A stretch of 64,000 nt of DNA from an uncultured Desulfosoma sp. (GCA_937960435.1 CALGPN010000046.1:1-64000); one strand, 5' to 3'. Shown: positions 14,928 to 24,407, counted from the stretch's first letter. The notes: generated from the sequence alone by a model not told the origin. Numbers and translations are program-made.

Positions 14928-15950
14928 ATGCTGGAGAGGCTTTTCGGTTTTCTGGCCAAAGACTTGGCCATGGACCTGGGCACCGCCAACACCCTCATTT
15001 ACCTCAAAGGAAAAGGGATTGTTCTCAACGAGCCGTCTGTGGTGGCCATCGACCGGGACAGCCACAGGGTGGTGGCCGTGGGCAAGGAAGCCAAAAGCCT
15101 CATGGGGCGCACCTCCGAAAAGGTGATGGCCATCCGGCCTCTTAAAGACGGGGTCATCGCCGACTTCGAAGTCACCAGTGTCATGATTAAAGCCTTTCTC
15201 TCCCGTGTCCTTTCCCGCCGCCCTCTGGTCAAACCGAAGCTTGTGGTGGCCGTGCCGACAGGGATCACGTCCGTGGAGAAGCGGGCGGTCATGGAGGCGG
15301 CGGAACAGGCCGGAGCGGGGCGCGTCCACTTGGTGGAAGAACCCATGGCCGCGGCAATCGGCACGGGCCTTCCCGTAGATCAGCCCATAGGGAGCATGGT
15401 CGTGGATATCGGCGGAGGCACCACGGAAGTGGCGGTCATCTCCATGTTCGCCGTGGCTTATAGCGAATCGGTGCGCGTGGCCGGCGACGAAGCCAACGAA
15501 GCCATCATGCGATACGTTCAGCGGGAACGGCAGATGATCATCAGCGAGGTGCTGGCCGAGAACATCAAGATCCAGATCGGCTCGGCCCTCCCTCTGGAAA
15601 AGCCCATGAAGTTGGAGGTGCCCGGAAAAGACATCGTCACCGGCATCCCCAAGACCTTTACCCTCACCGATGAAGAAGTGCGCTTCGCCATCCAGGAACC
15701 GATCCATGTCATTGTGGAAGCGGTTCGCCGGGCTTTGGAAAAGACCCCTCCGGAGCTCGCGGCCGACATCGGCCAAAACGGGTTTTGGCTGGCCGGGGGC
15801 GGGGCGCTCATTAAAGGATTGGACCGCCTCCTGGAACAGGAAACCGGACTGAAGGTGAACATCTCCGACGACCCGCTGACCGCCGTCGTGCGTGGGGCCG
15901 GGTCGGTCATTGAGCATTTTGGCTATTTCCGTGATGTGTTCGTGAACTAA
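14928..15950 (+). CDS. mreB: Rod shape-determining protein MreB
   Basis: This actin-like protein polymerises under the inner membrane and directs lateral wall growth. The N-terminus MLERLFGFLAKDLAMDLGTANTL has the amphipathic start and phosphate-1 loop. Later blocks are VAVPTGITSVEKRAVMEAAE, VDIGGGTTEVAVIS (phosphate 2) and WLAGGGALIKGLD (adenosine motif). At 340 aa it has the usual length. GAAAGAAGG precedes the ATG at 14928. mreC, mreD, mrdA and rodA, which often follow, are absent; a short Cys-rich gene comes next instead. The organism is therefore probably rod-shaped. Confidence 0.96.
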   Translation: MLERLFGFLAKDLAMDLGTANTLIYLKGKGIVLNEPSVVAIDRDSHRVVAVGKEAKSLMGRTSEKVMAIRPLKDGVIADFEVTSVMIKAFLSRVLSRRPLVKPKLVVAVPTGITSVEKRAVMEAAEQAGAGRVHLVEEPMAAAIGTGLPVDQPIGSMVVDIGGGTTEVAVISMFAVAYSESVRVAGDEANEAIMRYVQRERQMIISEVLAENIKIQIGSALPLEKPMKLEVPGKDIVTGIPKTFTLTDEEVRFAIQEPIHVIVEAVRRALEKTPPELAADIGQNGFWLAGGGALIKGLDRLLEQETGLKVNISDDPLTAVVRGAGSVIEHFGYFRDVFVN

Positions 15951-15964
15951 AAGGAGCCTTCTCC

Positions 15965-16165
15965 ATGGAAAGAGTGTTCACGGCCTCGGAAGTTCAAAAC
16001 AAAATGGATTGTTACGGAGAGTTCAACCGAAACGACACGATCTGTGTCGGCTATTGCGCCCTTAACGTCACCTGCGCCATTCTCAAAGCCCGGGGAGCGG
16101 AGAACACGGCCGTGCGGTTCCTGGACGGTGAACCCATCCCCGCATACCGCTCGGATGTGCCCTAG
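15965..16165 (+). CDS. Small four-cysteine protein, function unknown
   Basis: The product has 66 aa. Four Cys are arranged C16-x10-C27-x3-C31-x5-C37 (MDCYGEFNRNDTICVGYCALNVTC), suggesting binding of a metal or an iron-sulfur cluster; this is inference. The gene starts 14 bp after mreB with AAGGAGCC as ribosome-binding site, so it is likely co-transcribed. No signal peptide is seen. I do not recognise a named family. Confidence 0.65.
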   Translation: MERVFTASEVQNKMDCYGEFNRNDTICVGYCALNVTCAILKARGAENTAVRFLDGEPIPAYRSDVP

Positions 16166-16344
16166 AGTCCGCTGAACCCGAAACATCTCGGGGCTGTTTT
16201 TCACTTCCCCATTGCCGTGCCGAGCTTTTCCAACAACCCGTGGCTCAAGACCTCCTTGGGCGGGTGCGTGCGGTGCCGGGTCACGGCCGACGGGCGGAAG
16301 GTGGGATTGCGGTTCGCAACAGGCATGGATATAGCCTTGGCGGA

Positions 16345-16752
16345 CTAAATGTTCCCTGTCGGATCGGGGGGCCGAACAATTCGAAGAACCGGCTTTGTTT
16401 CGGCCGCGGCCATGAGTTCCACCAGTTCCCGAAGAGCCCGCTGCGCTTCCTTGACCGATTCCACATAGAGCGCGCGTTTTCGGTCGTGTTCCGCCTCTTC
16501 TTGCCGGATTTCCAGCCGAACGCGTCGAAGCTTGTGGTAGGGAAGGAGCGTTCGCCAAAATGAGGCGTTGAGAGGGCGCCCGAAGGCTTCTTCCAGGCGA
16601 CGGCACAGAGCCTCGGCACCCCTCTCTTTGAGAAACCGCTCTAGGTCGAAAAGTTCTTCTTCGGGTAGAAAGTAGGCTGAATTCTCCCATGCAGCGACTT
16701 CTTCCCGAAGGGCCTCAAAAAGAGTTTTTTCCTCGCGCACGTTCGATCCCAT
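16345..16752 (-). CDS. Hypothetical helical protein
   Basis: The product has 135 aa and is highly charged and alpha-helical (EEELFDLERFLKERGAEALCRRLEEAFG, EEAEHDRKRALYVESVKEAQRALRELVELM). It has no membrane segment or recognisable domain. A strong AAGGAGG supports the start; the ATG at 16752 or the GTG at 16755 could be used. It is convergent with the mreB unit, separated by a ~180-bp gap without clear features. Confidence 0.6.
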   Translation of the reverse strand: MGSNVREEKTLFEALREEVAAWENSAYFLPEEELFDLERFLKERGAEALCRRLEEAFGRPLNASFWRTLLPYHKLRRVRLEIRQEEAEHDRKRALYVESVKEAQRALRELVELMAAAETKPVLRIVRPPDPTGNI

Positions 16753-17026
16753 CACTGCGCCTCCTTGGGCCCTAAGACCCTTTCGTCACGGTTTCGCCGA
16801 CGACAGTCTGCCAGTGCAGCCTCGTTCAAACTTGTATTAAGAAATCCCTCTGGAAAAATCGACGGGGCTCCCCCGTGACTTCGCCGATTTTTTCGCGACC
16901 GTTTTTTGAAAACATTAGAATATCCCCTCAAAACCGATTATGATTTTTTTGATGTAAAGGGTCTTTCCGTCGCAGGGACTCAAGCGGGTTTTTTCCTTTT
17001 CCGTTGGGACAAGGGAGGTGGCGAAG

Positions 17027-17695
17027 ATGTACGTCGGCTGGCATATGAAGACCAATCTGGTGACCATTTCTCCGGATACCCCCGTGCTCAAAGCCCGTGA
17101 AATCATGGATGCCAAGAAGATTTCCCATTTGCCGGTGACCGACGGTAAAGCCCGGCTGTTGGGGATTGTGACGGACCGCGATCTCAAAGAAGCTTGGGCG
17201 TCCCCGGCGAGCACGTTGAGCGTCTACGAACTGACCTATGTGCTGCAAAAGCTCAAAGTGGAAGCCATCATGACCAAAAAGGTTCTGACGGCGACCCCGG
17301 ACATGAGCATCGAGCGGGCCGCCAGCATCCTCCACGCCCACCGCATCGGCGCTCTTCCCGTCGTGGAAAATGACAAGGTGGTGGGCATCATCACCTCCAC
17401 GGACCTCATGGAAGTGTTGCTGCAAGCCCTGGGGATGAGCGAAGACAGCAGCCGCCTGACCCTCATCGTCCGCGACCGCATCGGTATTTTGGCGGAAGTC
17501 GGGCGGACGATGCAAGAAGCGGGGATCAATATCCGCAGTGTGATGACGTTCCCGCTTCAGGGCTTTCCGGACTTGTGGCAGCTGATCCTTCGGGTGAACC
17601 TCGCCGTTTCGGAAAAGGCCGTCCAGGTGCTCACCGAGCGCGGCTTCAAGGTGATCACGAAGTACGTGGACGACCTCACACCGTATCTGCCGTGA
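17027..17695 (+). CDS. CBS-pair plus ACT domain protein (AcuB-like)
   Basis: This 222-aa protein has two CBS motifs: MYVGWHMKTNLVTISPDTPVLKA...HLPVTDGKARLLGIVTDRDL, then VEAIMTKKVLTATPDMSIERAASILHAHRIGALPVVENDKVVGIITSTDL. An ACT domain follows (RLTLIVRDRIGILAEVGRTMQEAGINIRSV). CBS pairs bind adenosyl nucleotides and ACT domains bind amino acids, so it is probably a soluble sensor or regulatory subunit. The name AcuB comes from the acetoin locus of Bacillus; no acetoin genes are nearby. The ATG at 17027 is preferred over GTG 17018 because GGGAGG stands eight bases upstream. The 270-bp gap before it contains GC-rich hairpins but no firm promoter. Confidence 0.8.
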   Translation: MYVGWHMKTNLVTISPDTPVLKAREIMDAKKISHLPVTDGKARLLGIVTDRDLKEAWASPASTLSVYELTYVLQKLKVEAIMTKKVLTATPDMSIERAASILHAHRIGALPVVENDKVVGIITSTDLMEVLLQALGMSEDSSRLTLIVRDRIGILAEVGRTMQEAGINIRSVMTFPLQGFPDLWQLILRVNLAVSEKAVQVLTERGFKVITKYVDDLTPYLP

Positions 17696-17847
17696 TGGCG
17701 AAAAGGAGTCCACGCTGGCCTTCATCCGACAATAGAAGGGGCGGCTGTTTTGAGGAGGAGGCTCTCAGTGGGCGTGTGTCGGCCGGGCGTGGGGTCAGCC
17801 GCGCTCAAGCCGAACAAGAGCCGCACGGGGGCCGAAAAGGCGGGCTC

Positions 17848-18453
17848 ATGGGGCAAGTCATTGATTTTGGCGAAAAGAAAAAAACATCGACTCTCGTGAC
17901 CGCCCGTCCCGTGGAATTTCGTTGGGGGGAATGGGCGTCGGGGGCGGCCTGGTTGTGCGCCCGAAGCGAGTCCCAAAAGTTTGAAGCCCACCGGCTTGAA
18001 GCCCGCCGCCTGTCCGGCCACTCCCACATCCAATGGCTGCCGAATCACGTGAAACTGGATGGCGGCTGCCACTATACGGCTCGAGCCCTTTTCCGCCATC
18101 GGAACGACGAAGGCGCCATGCGCCGCATCTATCGACTGGCCGGAATGATGGAATGCGTGACGCGCGGCGTCTCCCCGGTGCTTCGCTCGGATCTGCTGCG
18201 CCGCATCTACGACGCCATCCTCGAGGAACGCAAACGGCTGCAGGTCGTCTGGCGGGGTTCCGCAGACCGGTTTCTGCTCCCCCTTTACCTGCATCACGGC
18301 GTCGTCGAGCGGCTTCTCGCACGCCTCGTCACCCTGGAAAGCCTCAAGGAGCTTTTCGCGGTGATCGACCAAGAAACCGGCATCCAGTTCGATCTGCTGG
18401 CGTCGGACTATGTCATCTATGTCCCCGTGGCCTTCGGGTTGCCGGAAGAGTGA
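17848..18453 (+). CDS. Hypothetical protein
   Basis: This 201-aa soluble protein begins MGQVIDFGEKKKTSTLV. It contains a central helical part (DEGAMRRIYRLAGMMECVTRGVSPVLRSDLLRRIYDAILEERKR) and a C-terminal FDLLASDYVIYVPVAFG. No known domain is recognised. The start at ATG 17848 is chosen because upstream codons in this frame look non-coding and low in typical usage; the ribosome-binding site is weak. It lies 152 bp after the CBS-ACT gene on the same strand. Confidence 0.55.
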   Translation: MGQVIDFGEKKKTSTLVTARPVEFRWGEWASGAAWLCARSESQKFEAHRLEARRLSGHSHIQWLPNHVKLDGGCHYTARALFRHRNDEGAMRRIYRLAGMMECVTRGVSPVLRSDLLRRIYDAILEERKRLQVVWRGSADRFLLPLYLHHGVVERLLARLVTLESLKELFAVIDQETGIQFDLLASDYVIYVPVAFGLPEE

Positions 18454-18631
18454 GGGTCCCAGCCGCCGTGATCGCCCTCTCCAGAAGCGCCTAAAAAAAT
18501 AGTGCACACGGCCCCATGGGGAATTCTCAGGGTGGCCCACGGCCTCCGCCACGGCGGGAAGAAGGGACTCCGTGAGGGGGGTGAGACACCGGTTGAGCTT
18601 CAGCGCTCAGAAGGGAGGAAGGGACAAAGGG

Positions 18632-19636
18632 ATGGCAGGCGCATACTGCATCGGGATCGACATCGGCGGAACCTATATCAAAATGGGGCTCTTCGATGCG
18701 CAGGGCCAAGGCCATGCTTTTCGGCGGACGCCCTCCAACGCCTCCGGCCCGCCCGAGACCTTGTTCGAAACCCTTGTGCGGGCATGCCGAGACCTGAAAG
18801 AGGCCGCTCGGCGCCAGGGCGGCCGTGTGATCGCCGTAGGCCTCGGCGTGGCCGGCAAGCTCGACACCTCTTTAGGCCGTGTCGTCTTTTCCCCAAACCT
18901 CCCGCACATGGCCGGTTTTCCCTTGGCCCCTCGGCTGCAAGAAGCTCTGGAGATTCCCGTCTTCATGGAAAACGACGCCAATGTCTTCGGCCTTGGGGAA
19001 GCCTGGGCCGGCTTGGGCCGTCATCGGCGCCACTGGATCGGCGTCACTTTGGGTACAGGTGTCGGGGGGTGCTTCATCGTCGAAGGCTCGCTTTGGCTCG
19101 GGGACCATTTGGGCTTTGTGGGGGAAATCGGCCACATGATCGTGGATCCTCACGGGCCGCCGTGCGCCTGCGGACAGGTGGGCTGCTTAGAGGCCCACGC
19201 GTCGGGATCGGCCCTGACGCGGGGGATGATCGAGGCTTTAAAAGCGGGGGCGCCCCTCCCGGAAGAGATCGAGCACGTCGTGCGTTCGGGATCCCTCACG
19301 CCCGAGGATGTCTACCGAGCCGCCGAATCCGGAGACCCCCACGCGCGGCAATTGTTCCAACGCATGGGCTGGGCCTTGGGGCTGGCGCTGGCGAACCTTT
19401 TTACGTTTCTCGGCATCCAGTCGGCCGTGATCGGCGGGGGCGTGAGTCAGGCATGGGATCAATTTTATCCCCCAATGATGGAAACCCTTCGGACCGTCCC
19501 TAAAATGCTCGATCCATCCGGCATCCAAATTTATCGAACCGCCCTGGGTCCCTTGGCGCCCCTCTACGGGGCGGCTTATCTGGCATGGACGAGATTGGAC
19601 GGGTCGGAAGGCCCTTTGAGGGTCGAAAAGCCATGA
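18632..19636 (+). CDS. ROK-family sugar kinase (glucokinase-like)
   Basis: This 334-aa protein phosphorylates a hexose, probably glucose. The ATP-binding start YCIGIDIGGTYIKMGLFD, the sugar-site block ENDANVFGLGEAWAG with the catalytic Asp, GVTLGTGVGGCFI, GEIGHMI and the ROK zinc site PPCACGQVGCLEAHASG (CxCGxxGCxE) are all present. There is no N-terminal helix-turn-helix, so it is an enzyme rather than a NagC-type repressor. AGGGAGGAAGGG precedes the ATG. The substrate is an inference from the closest family group. It is convergent with moaA. Confidence 0.88.
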   Translation: MAGAYCIGIDIGGTYIKMGLFDAQGQGHAFRRTPSNASGPPETLFETLVRACRDLKEAARRQGGRVIAVGLGVAGKLDTSLGRVVFSPNLPHMAGFPLAPRLQEALEIPVFMENDANVFGLGEAWAGLGRHRRHWIGVTLGTGVGGCFIVEGSLWLGDHLGFVGEIGHMIVDPHGPPCACGQVGCLEAHASGSALTRGMIEALKAGAPLPEEIEHVVRSGSLTPEDVYRAAESGDPHARQLFQRMGWALGLALANLFTFLGIQSAVIGGGVSQAWDQFYPPMMETLRTVPKMLDPSGIQIYRTALGPLAPLYGAAYLAWTRLDGSEGPLRVEKP

Positions 19637-19655
19637 AGAGGCTGCACAGGAAACG

Positions 19656-19680
19656 GGCGAGGCTGAGCCCTCGCCGATTT
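19656..19680. terminator. Hairpin between convergent ROK kinase and moaA genes
   Basis: GGCGAGG (19656-19662) and CCTCGCC (19669-19675) form a perfect 7-bp stem with a 6-base loop, followed by GATTT on the + strand. It sits exactly between two convergent genes, so it may serve both directions, though the T-run is weak. Confidence 0.5.
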
Positions 19681-19685
19681 CGACT

Positions 19686-20681
19686 CTAGCCGCCGATCGT
19701 GGTCATGGGCCGTGCGAGGCACTTGCGGCGGGGAACAGATCCTTCGTTCAGGCGGTGTTTTTCCGGCTTTGTTTCAATGGCCCGAGAAATGACCCGGGAG
19801 ATTTCCTCGTCGGAAGAGCCGTGCCGCAACGGCCCCCGCAGATCCACATCCCGGTCGGCGAACAGACAGGTTCGCAAAGACCCTTCCGCCGTAATCCGGA
19901 GTCGATTGCACGTCGAACAAAAGTGCCGGCTCATGGGGCTGATGAACCCGATCTTTCCGGGCGCCCCGGGGAACTCATAATAGCGCGCAGGCCCGTTGCC
20001 GTTTCCCGAGCTGCCCGGGATGAGCGGTCCAAGGCGGGCGATTTTTTTTACCACCACATCGGAGGGAACATACCGCTCTTCGTAGGAATCCGGCCGAAAC
20101 GGCATGAGCTCGATGAAACGCACATGGAAAGGGTAGGTGAGGGTCAGCCCGGCCAGGTTCTCGATTTCATCGTCGTTAATCCCCTTCATGGCGACGACGT
20201 TGATCTTGACGGGGGAAAACCCGTAATCCAGCGCCGCGTGCAAACCGCGCCACACGGCATGGAAGGCGTCCACCCCCGTGATGGTCGCAAATTTTTCGGG
20301 ATCCAAAGTATCCAAGCTCACGTTGAGGCGCCGGACGCCCGCGGCCCAGAGATCCCCGGCCATGGACTCCAGAAGCACGCCGTTGGTCGTGAGGCTCACG
20401 TCTTCCACTTGGGGGACCGCGCAGAGACGCTCCAAAAAGAGGAGGATGCCCTTGCGCACGAGAGGTTCCCCCCCGGTGACCCGAACTTTTCGAATGCCCA
20501 GCCGGACCGTGATGCGCACCAGCCGCAGCAGTTCTTCGTAGCGCAGGATGTCCTCATGGGGCAGAAACCGAAATCCACCGGCCGGCATACAATAGGTGCA
20601 CCGGAGATTGCATCGGTCGGTAACCGAGAGGCGAAGGTAGTCCACACGCCGTTGATAACCGTCTACGAGCCCTCGGGCCAT
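19686..20681 (-). CDS. moaA: GTP 3',8-cyclase MoaA (molybdenum cofactor biosynthesis)
   Basis: This radical-SAM enzyme makes 3',8-cyclo-GTP, the first step of molybdopterin synthesis. The N-terminal cluster motif is CNLRCTYC. VTGGEPLVRKG and SLTTNGVLL follow. The C-terminal cluster has HFCSTCNRLRIT with a third Cys in LRTCLF. The chain ends in GG, the MoaA C-terminal Gly-Gly needed for activity. At 331 aa the length is normal. AAGGACGG precedes the ATG at 20681. No other moa/moe genes are in the window. A molybdo- or tungstoenzyme-using anaerobe fits. Confidence 0.95.
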   Translation of the reverse strand: MARGLVDGYQRRVDYLRLSVTDRCNLRCTYCMPAGGFRFLPHEDILRYEELLRLVRITVRLGIRKVRVTGGEPLVRKGILLFLERLCAVPQVEDVSLTTNGVLLESMAGDLWAAGVRRLNVSLDTLDPEKFATITGVDAFHAVWRGLHAALDYGFSPVKINVVAMKGINDDEIENLAGLTLTYPFHVRFIELMPFRPDSYEERYVPSDVVVKKIARLGPLIPGSSGNGNGPARYYEFPGAPGKIGFISPMSRHFCSTCNRLRITAEGSLRTCLFADRDVDLRGPLRHGSSDEEISRVISRAIETKPEKHRLNEGSVPRRKCLARPMTTIGG

Positions 20682-20784
20682 GGCACGCCGTCCTTGCGTA
20701 TTGGGTTTTTGCCCCGTAAGAACGATAAGGCTTTTTAAGATCCGCCGGGCCGTTATGTCAAGATGAGAATAACGCAAAGACCGC

Positions 20785-20814
20785 TTTGTGGGCCTACGGC
20801 TTCGGTGCTATGAT
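20785..20814 (+). promoter_or_regulatory. Candidate promoter for fbp
   Basis: TTTGTG (20785-20790), an 18-bp spacer and TATGAT (20809-20814) lie about 145 bp before fbp. The -10 is good and the -35 weak. The 279-bp gap between moaA and fbp holds no gene. Confidence 0.3.
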
Positions 20815-20960
20815 GCGGCCCAAGGCACTGGGGCCCCTATGGGAGGGAAAGCTTTGAGGGAATAAGGGCCGTTCACGGCCCGGGGATCGTCACGTCGGCG
20901 CGGAAAACTACAGCACAAAATTCGATTCTACGGCAAGGTTCAGAAAGGGAGGGAGCGGTT

Positions 20961-21983
20961 ATGCAAACGAGAAGATTAGGTGTCACGGTCACCGAACACC
21001 TCCTCCGTCAGCAGCGGCTGACGCCTCAGGCGACGGGGGCTTTTACGCTTCTTTTCAATGAACTGCTCGTTGCCGCAAAGCTCATTAACCGGGAACTGAA
21101 CAAGGCGGGCTTGAACGATATCTACGGCGTCACGGGCGAAACCAACGTCTATGGCGAACAAGTCCAAAAGCTGGACGATTTCGCCCATCGCGTTTTGGTG
21201 CGGCGGTTGAGTCAGTCGGAGCAGTTGTGCGCCATCGCGTCGGAAGAGGATGCGGACGTCATCGAAATTCCGTCCAACGTCCCTCGAGGCCCGTATATCC
21301 TCCTCATGGATCCCCTGGATGGCTCTTCCAACATCGACGTGAACGTGAGTGTGGGGACCATCTTTTCCATCCGGCGTCGAGTCAAGGAAGCCGGCCCCGT
21401 GACACTGGACGAAGTTCTGCGCAAAGGCTCGGAACAGGTCGCCGCGGGCTATTTTATCTACGGTTCGAGCACCATGCTTGTGTACACGACCGGACAGGGC
21501 GTCCACGGCTTTACCTTGCATCCGGGGTTGGGTGAATTTTTCCTCAGCCACGAAAACATTCGCATTCCGAGCCGGGGAAATATTCTGAGCGTCAATGAAG
21601 GCAACTACAATTACTGGGACGAAGGGGTCCGGCGCTACGTGGACCATCTCAAGACGCCCGATGTGACCAAGGGCCGGCCGTACACGGCACGTTATATCGG
21701 TTCCTTAGTCAGCGACTTTCACCGGAATTTGCTTAAAGGCGGCATTTTCATGTATCCGGCGGACCGCAAGGACCCCAAGAAACCCTTCGGCAAACTGCGC
21801 CTCATGTTCGAAGCCGCCCCCATGGCCATGGTGGCGGAGCAAGCGGGCGGAGCGGCCACGGACGGTCTGCGTCGCATTCTGGACATTGAACCCGAAACCC
21901 TCCACGACCGTGTGCCTCTCTTTGTGGGCAGCCAGGAAGATGTGGAGGAAGCAGGCCGGTTCTTGCGGGGGGAAACGGCCTGA
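20961..21983 (+). CDS. fbp: Fructose-1,6-bisphosphatase class I
   Basis: This 340-aa gluconeogenic phosphatase converts fructose-1,6-bisphosphate to fructose-6-phosphate. The metal site is in [19 protein letters not shown] (~residues 118-136). AVNDEGNYN-type [34 protein letters not shown] and [20 protein letters not shown] match class I enzymes. A strong AAAGGGAGGGAG precedes the ATG. It sits upstream of tsaD-rsmA but has its own candidate promoter. It indicates that this organism performs gluconeogenesis. Confidence 0.96.
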   Translation: MQTRRLGVTVTEHLLRQQRLTPQATGAFTLLFNELLVAAKLINRELNKAGLNDIYGVTGETNVYGEQVQKLDDFAHRVLVRRLSQSEQLCAIASEEDADVIEIPSNVPRGPYILLMDPLDGSSNIDVNVSVGTIFSIRRRVKEAGPVTLDEVLRKGSEQVAAGYFIYGSSTMLVYTTGQGVHGFTLHPGLGEFFLSHENIRIPSRGNILSVNEGNYNYWDEGVRRYVDHLKTPDVTKGRPYTARYIGSLVSDFHRNLLKGGIFMYPADRKDPKKPFGKLRLMFEAAPMAMVAEQAGGAATDGLRRILDIEPETLHDRVPLFVGSQEDVEEAGRFLRGETA

Positions 21984-22009
21984 GCCGGGCCTTTTCGGTG
22001 TGGCGACCC

Positions 22010-23044
22010 ATGCTCATTCTCGGCATTGAAACATCGTGTGATGAAACGGCGGCGGCCGTGGTTCGAAACGGTCGGGAAGTCCTCTCGGACGTGGTGGCCA
22101 GCCAGATCGCCGTGCACAGCCCCTACGGAGGCGTGGTGCCGGAGCTGGCCTCACGAAAACACGTGGAAAACATCCTCCCGGTGATTTCCCAGGCCTTGCG
22201 TGCAGCGGGCGTCGGTCTGAAAGACGTGGACGCTCTGGCGGTGACCCAAGGCCCCGGCCTGATCGGAGCGCTCCTCGTGGGGCTCAGCGCGGCCAAAGGC
22301 TTGGCCTATGCCCTGAAAAAACCGATTTGTGCGGTAAACCATCTGGAAGGGCACATGGAGGCGGCCTTTGTGGAGGCGGAGCGCCCCGAAGAGCCTTTCG
22401 TCTGTCTGGTGGTCTCCGGGGGACACACGGCGCTCTATTATGTGACCCACGACGGAACGGCGCAATGTGTGGGCTCCACACGAGACGACGCCGCCGGCGA
22501 AGCCTACGACAAAGTGGCCAAGTTGTTGGGCCTGGGATATCCCGGGGGGGTCGTTATTGATCGACTTGCACAAAACGGCAATCCTGAAGCGTTCTCGTTC
22601 CCCAAAGCGTACTTGGAAAAGAGTTCTTTGGATTTCAGCTTCAGCGGGATCAAGACGGCGGTGGCTTATTTTGTGAAAAAATACGGGTTGCCGTCGGAAA
22701 CGTCCTCCGTGGCGACCTACCGGCTGGAAGATCTGGCGGCCAGTTTCCAGGAAGCCGTGGTGGAGGTCCTGGTGGAAAAGACGATGCTGGCTGTGGAACG
22801 TTTCGGGGTGCGCCACGTGGCGGTGGCGGGAGGCGTGGCGGCCAACAGCCGGCTGCGGGCACGGCTTCAGGAGGAGGCGGCCTATCGGCGGGCGCACCTT
22901 TACATTCCCCATATTCGCTATTGTACGGACAACGCGGTGATGGTCGCCGTAGCCGGCTATCGGATCTGGAAGCGGCGCGGCTTTCACGGGGATCCCTTGC
23001 AGCTGGACGCTCGTTCCCGCTGGGTGGACGCCGCCGGTCCATGA
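22010..23044 (+). CDS. tsaD: tRNA N6-adenosine threonylcarbamoyltransferase TsaD
   Basis: TsaD with TsaB/TsaE moves the threonylcarbamoyl group onto A37 of ANN-decoding tRNAs. MLILGIETSCDETAAAVV, the metal-binding HLEGH in AVNHLEGHMEAAF, SGGHTALYYV, DDAAGEAYDKVAKLLGLGYPGG and the AGGVAANSRLR-type block are all seen. The 344-aa length is typical. The start is at ATG 22010; a TTG at 21998 is possible but would add four odd residues. The stop overlaps the rsmA start (ATGA), so both translation-related genes are coupled. Confidence 0.96.
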   Translation: MLILGIETSCDETAAAVVRNGREVLSDVVASQIAVHSPYGGVVPELASRKHVENILPVISQALRAAGVGLKDVDALAVTQGPGLIGALLVGLSAAKGLAYALKKPICAVNHLEGHMEAAFVEAERPEEPFVCLVVSGGHTALYYVTHDGTAQCVGSTRDDAAGEAYDKVAKLLGLGYPGGVVIDRLAQNGNPEAFSFPKAYLEKSSLDFSFSGIKTAVAYFVKKYGLPSETSSVATYRLEDLAASFQEAVVEVLVEKTMLAVERFGVRHVAVAGGVAANSRLRARLQEEAAYRRAHLYIPHIRYCTDNAVMVAVAGYRIWKRRGFHGDPLQLDARSRWVDAAGP

Positions 23045-23916
23045 AGGGCTTGGTTTCTCCTCAGGCATACTTTCGGCTCCACGGCGGGCGCCCCCGCAAG
23101 CATCTTGGGCAGCATTTCCTCACACAGCCTAAGACGGCGCAAAAGATCGTCCAAGCGGCCGCCCTGCGCCCCGAAGATGTGGTCGTCGAGGTGGGGCCGG
23201 GACTGGGAATGCTCACCGCTTTTCTCCTCGACGCCTGTGGCCGCGTCCACTTGGTGGAAATCGATCCCGAATTGGCCGCGTTTCTCGAAGAGACCCTGCG
23301 CGGGCGAAGCGACACCGTCCGCGTGCACCGACAGGATGTCCTTCAGTTCGACTGGGGCGGCGCCGCTCAAGAGGCAGGACGCCGTCTTGTCGTTGTGGGG
23401 AATCTCCCCTACCAGATCAGTTCTCCTCTCATGTTCCGCCTCCTCGAACACCGACACGCCATCCACCATGGGGTTTTCATGGTGCAAAGGGAGGTGGGCC
23501 GACGGTTCGCCGCCGAGCCGGGTTCGGGCGATTACGGCGTTTTATCGGTGTTGCTCCGGCTTTACGGGACGGTCCAGGCGGTTTTCTCCGTGGGCCCCGG
23601 ACAGTTCTATCCACCGCCCAAGGTGGATTCCCTGGTAGTGCGGGTGGATTTTCCCGAAGAGCGGTGCGAGGTGGAAGACGTCGATTTTCATCTTCTCCGC
23701 TGCGTGGTCAATGCGGCGTTTCAAAAAAGGCGAAAAACCCTATCCAATGCTCTGGCCGGCTTCCACGGCCTTGCCCCCACCGATTTGCGCGCTGCGTTTG
23801 AGGCCGCAGGCATCGACCCAAGGCTTCGACCGGAAACCCTTAGCCCGCAAGATTTCGCGTCCCTTGCTCGAAACCTGATAAAAGGCGGAATGTCCCCGGT
23901 GGATCCAACGGTGTGA
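23041..23916 (+). CDS. rsmA: 16S rRNA (adenine1518-N6/adenine1519-N6)-dimethyltransferase
   Basis: RsmA (KsgA) dimethylates two adjacent adenosines in the 3' hairpin of 16S rRNA. RKHLGQHFLTQPKTAQKIV, the SAM site VVEVGPGLGMLTAFLL, the catalytic NLPYQISSPLMF and the late NAAFQKRRKTLSNAL are the family landmarks. It has 291 aa. The ATG is set by the four-base overlap with tsaD. The long gap that follows (to panC) suggests this is the end of the tsaD-rsmA transcript. Confidence 0.96.
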   Translation: MKGLVSPQAYFRLHGGRPRKHLGQHFLTQPKTAQKIVQAAALRPEDVVVEVGPGLGMLTAFLLDACGRVHLVEIDPELAAFLEETLRGRSDTVRVHRQDVLQFDWGGAAQEAGRRLVVVGNLPYQISSPLMFRLLEHRHAIHHGVFMVQREVGRRFAAEPGSGDYGVLSVLLRLYGTVQAVFSVGPGQFYPPPKVDSLVVRVDFPEERCEVEDVDFHLLRCVVNAAFQKRRKTLSNALAGFHGLAPTDLRAAFEAAGIDPRLRPETLSPQDFASLARNLIKGGMSPVDPTV

Positions 23917-24378
23917 GGCTGGTTCTTGGGTCGATCCGGAAAAGATCGGAAAACTTGGCGATGAGGACGCCCGGTTTTACCGGGGGCGGAGAGTCTTTCC
24001 ATCAACGAAATTCAATTGACTGTCGGCGGAAAAGCGCACTCATTGGGCCGCCCCCCCCGGGCATCGGCGTTTCGCTCCATGTCTAAGCCGCATGAGTTTT
24101 CTCATGGTGACCTCTCGACATTGCCCATTGGTTCGACTCCGCCCGTTGCAGGTGCTTTTGCTTCTTCTGTGCGTTGCTCTGAGAATCTTGGGGATCGTTT
24201 TGATCCGGCCGGCTGTATTGAAAACTCGGCGCTCGGAAAATCCCATGCGGAAAACCAAGTCGAAGGAGCCAATCATCAGGGGGGTTCCAATTAGGCTCTG
24301 CAGAGCCAGCCCCTTGGGGCTTCATGGGGCGCACGGTCTGAGAGTCAAGGGAAATTTGTCCTTAGGTCACGCTGTGCC
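23917..24378. other. Intergenic stretch without recognised genes
   Basis: Between rsmA and the panC leader no reading frame with convincing coding character is present. The short frames here lack ribosome-binding sites and known motifs. Small palindromes exist (for example GGCTCTGCAGAGCC near 24293-24306), but their role is unclear. Confidence 0.5.
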
Positions 24379-24407
24379 TTGACATTATTCTTCGGGCTTG
24401 ATAGGGA
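24379..24407 (+). promoter_or_regulatory. Candidate promoter for panC-panD
   Basis: A perfect TTGACA stands at 24379-24384. At 17-bp spacing the -10 would be TAGGGA (24402-24407), which is poor. The overlapping TTGATA is better in sequence but closer. A leader of about 175 nt would result. Confidence 0.4.

Noticed and set aside
24016-24382. Short reading frames in the rsmA-panC gap
   Set aside because: They lack ribosome-binding sites, known motifs and coding-like composition; overlapping frames on both strands are similar in length.
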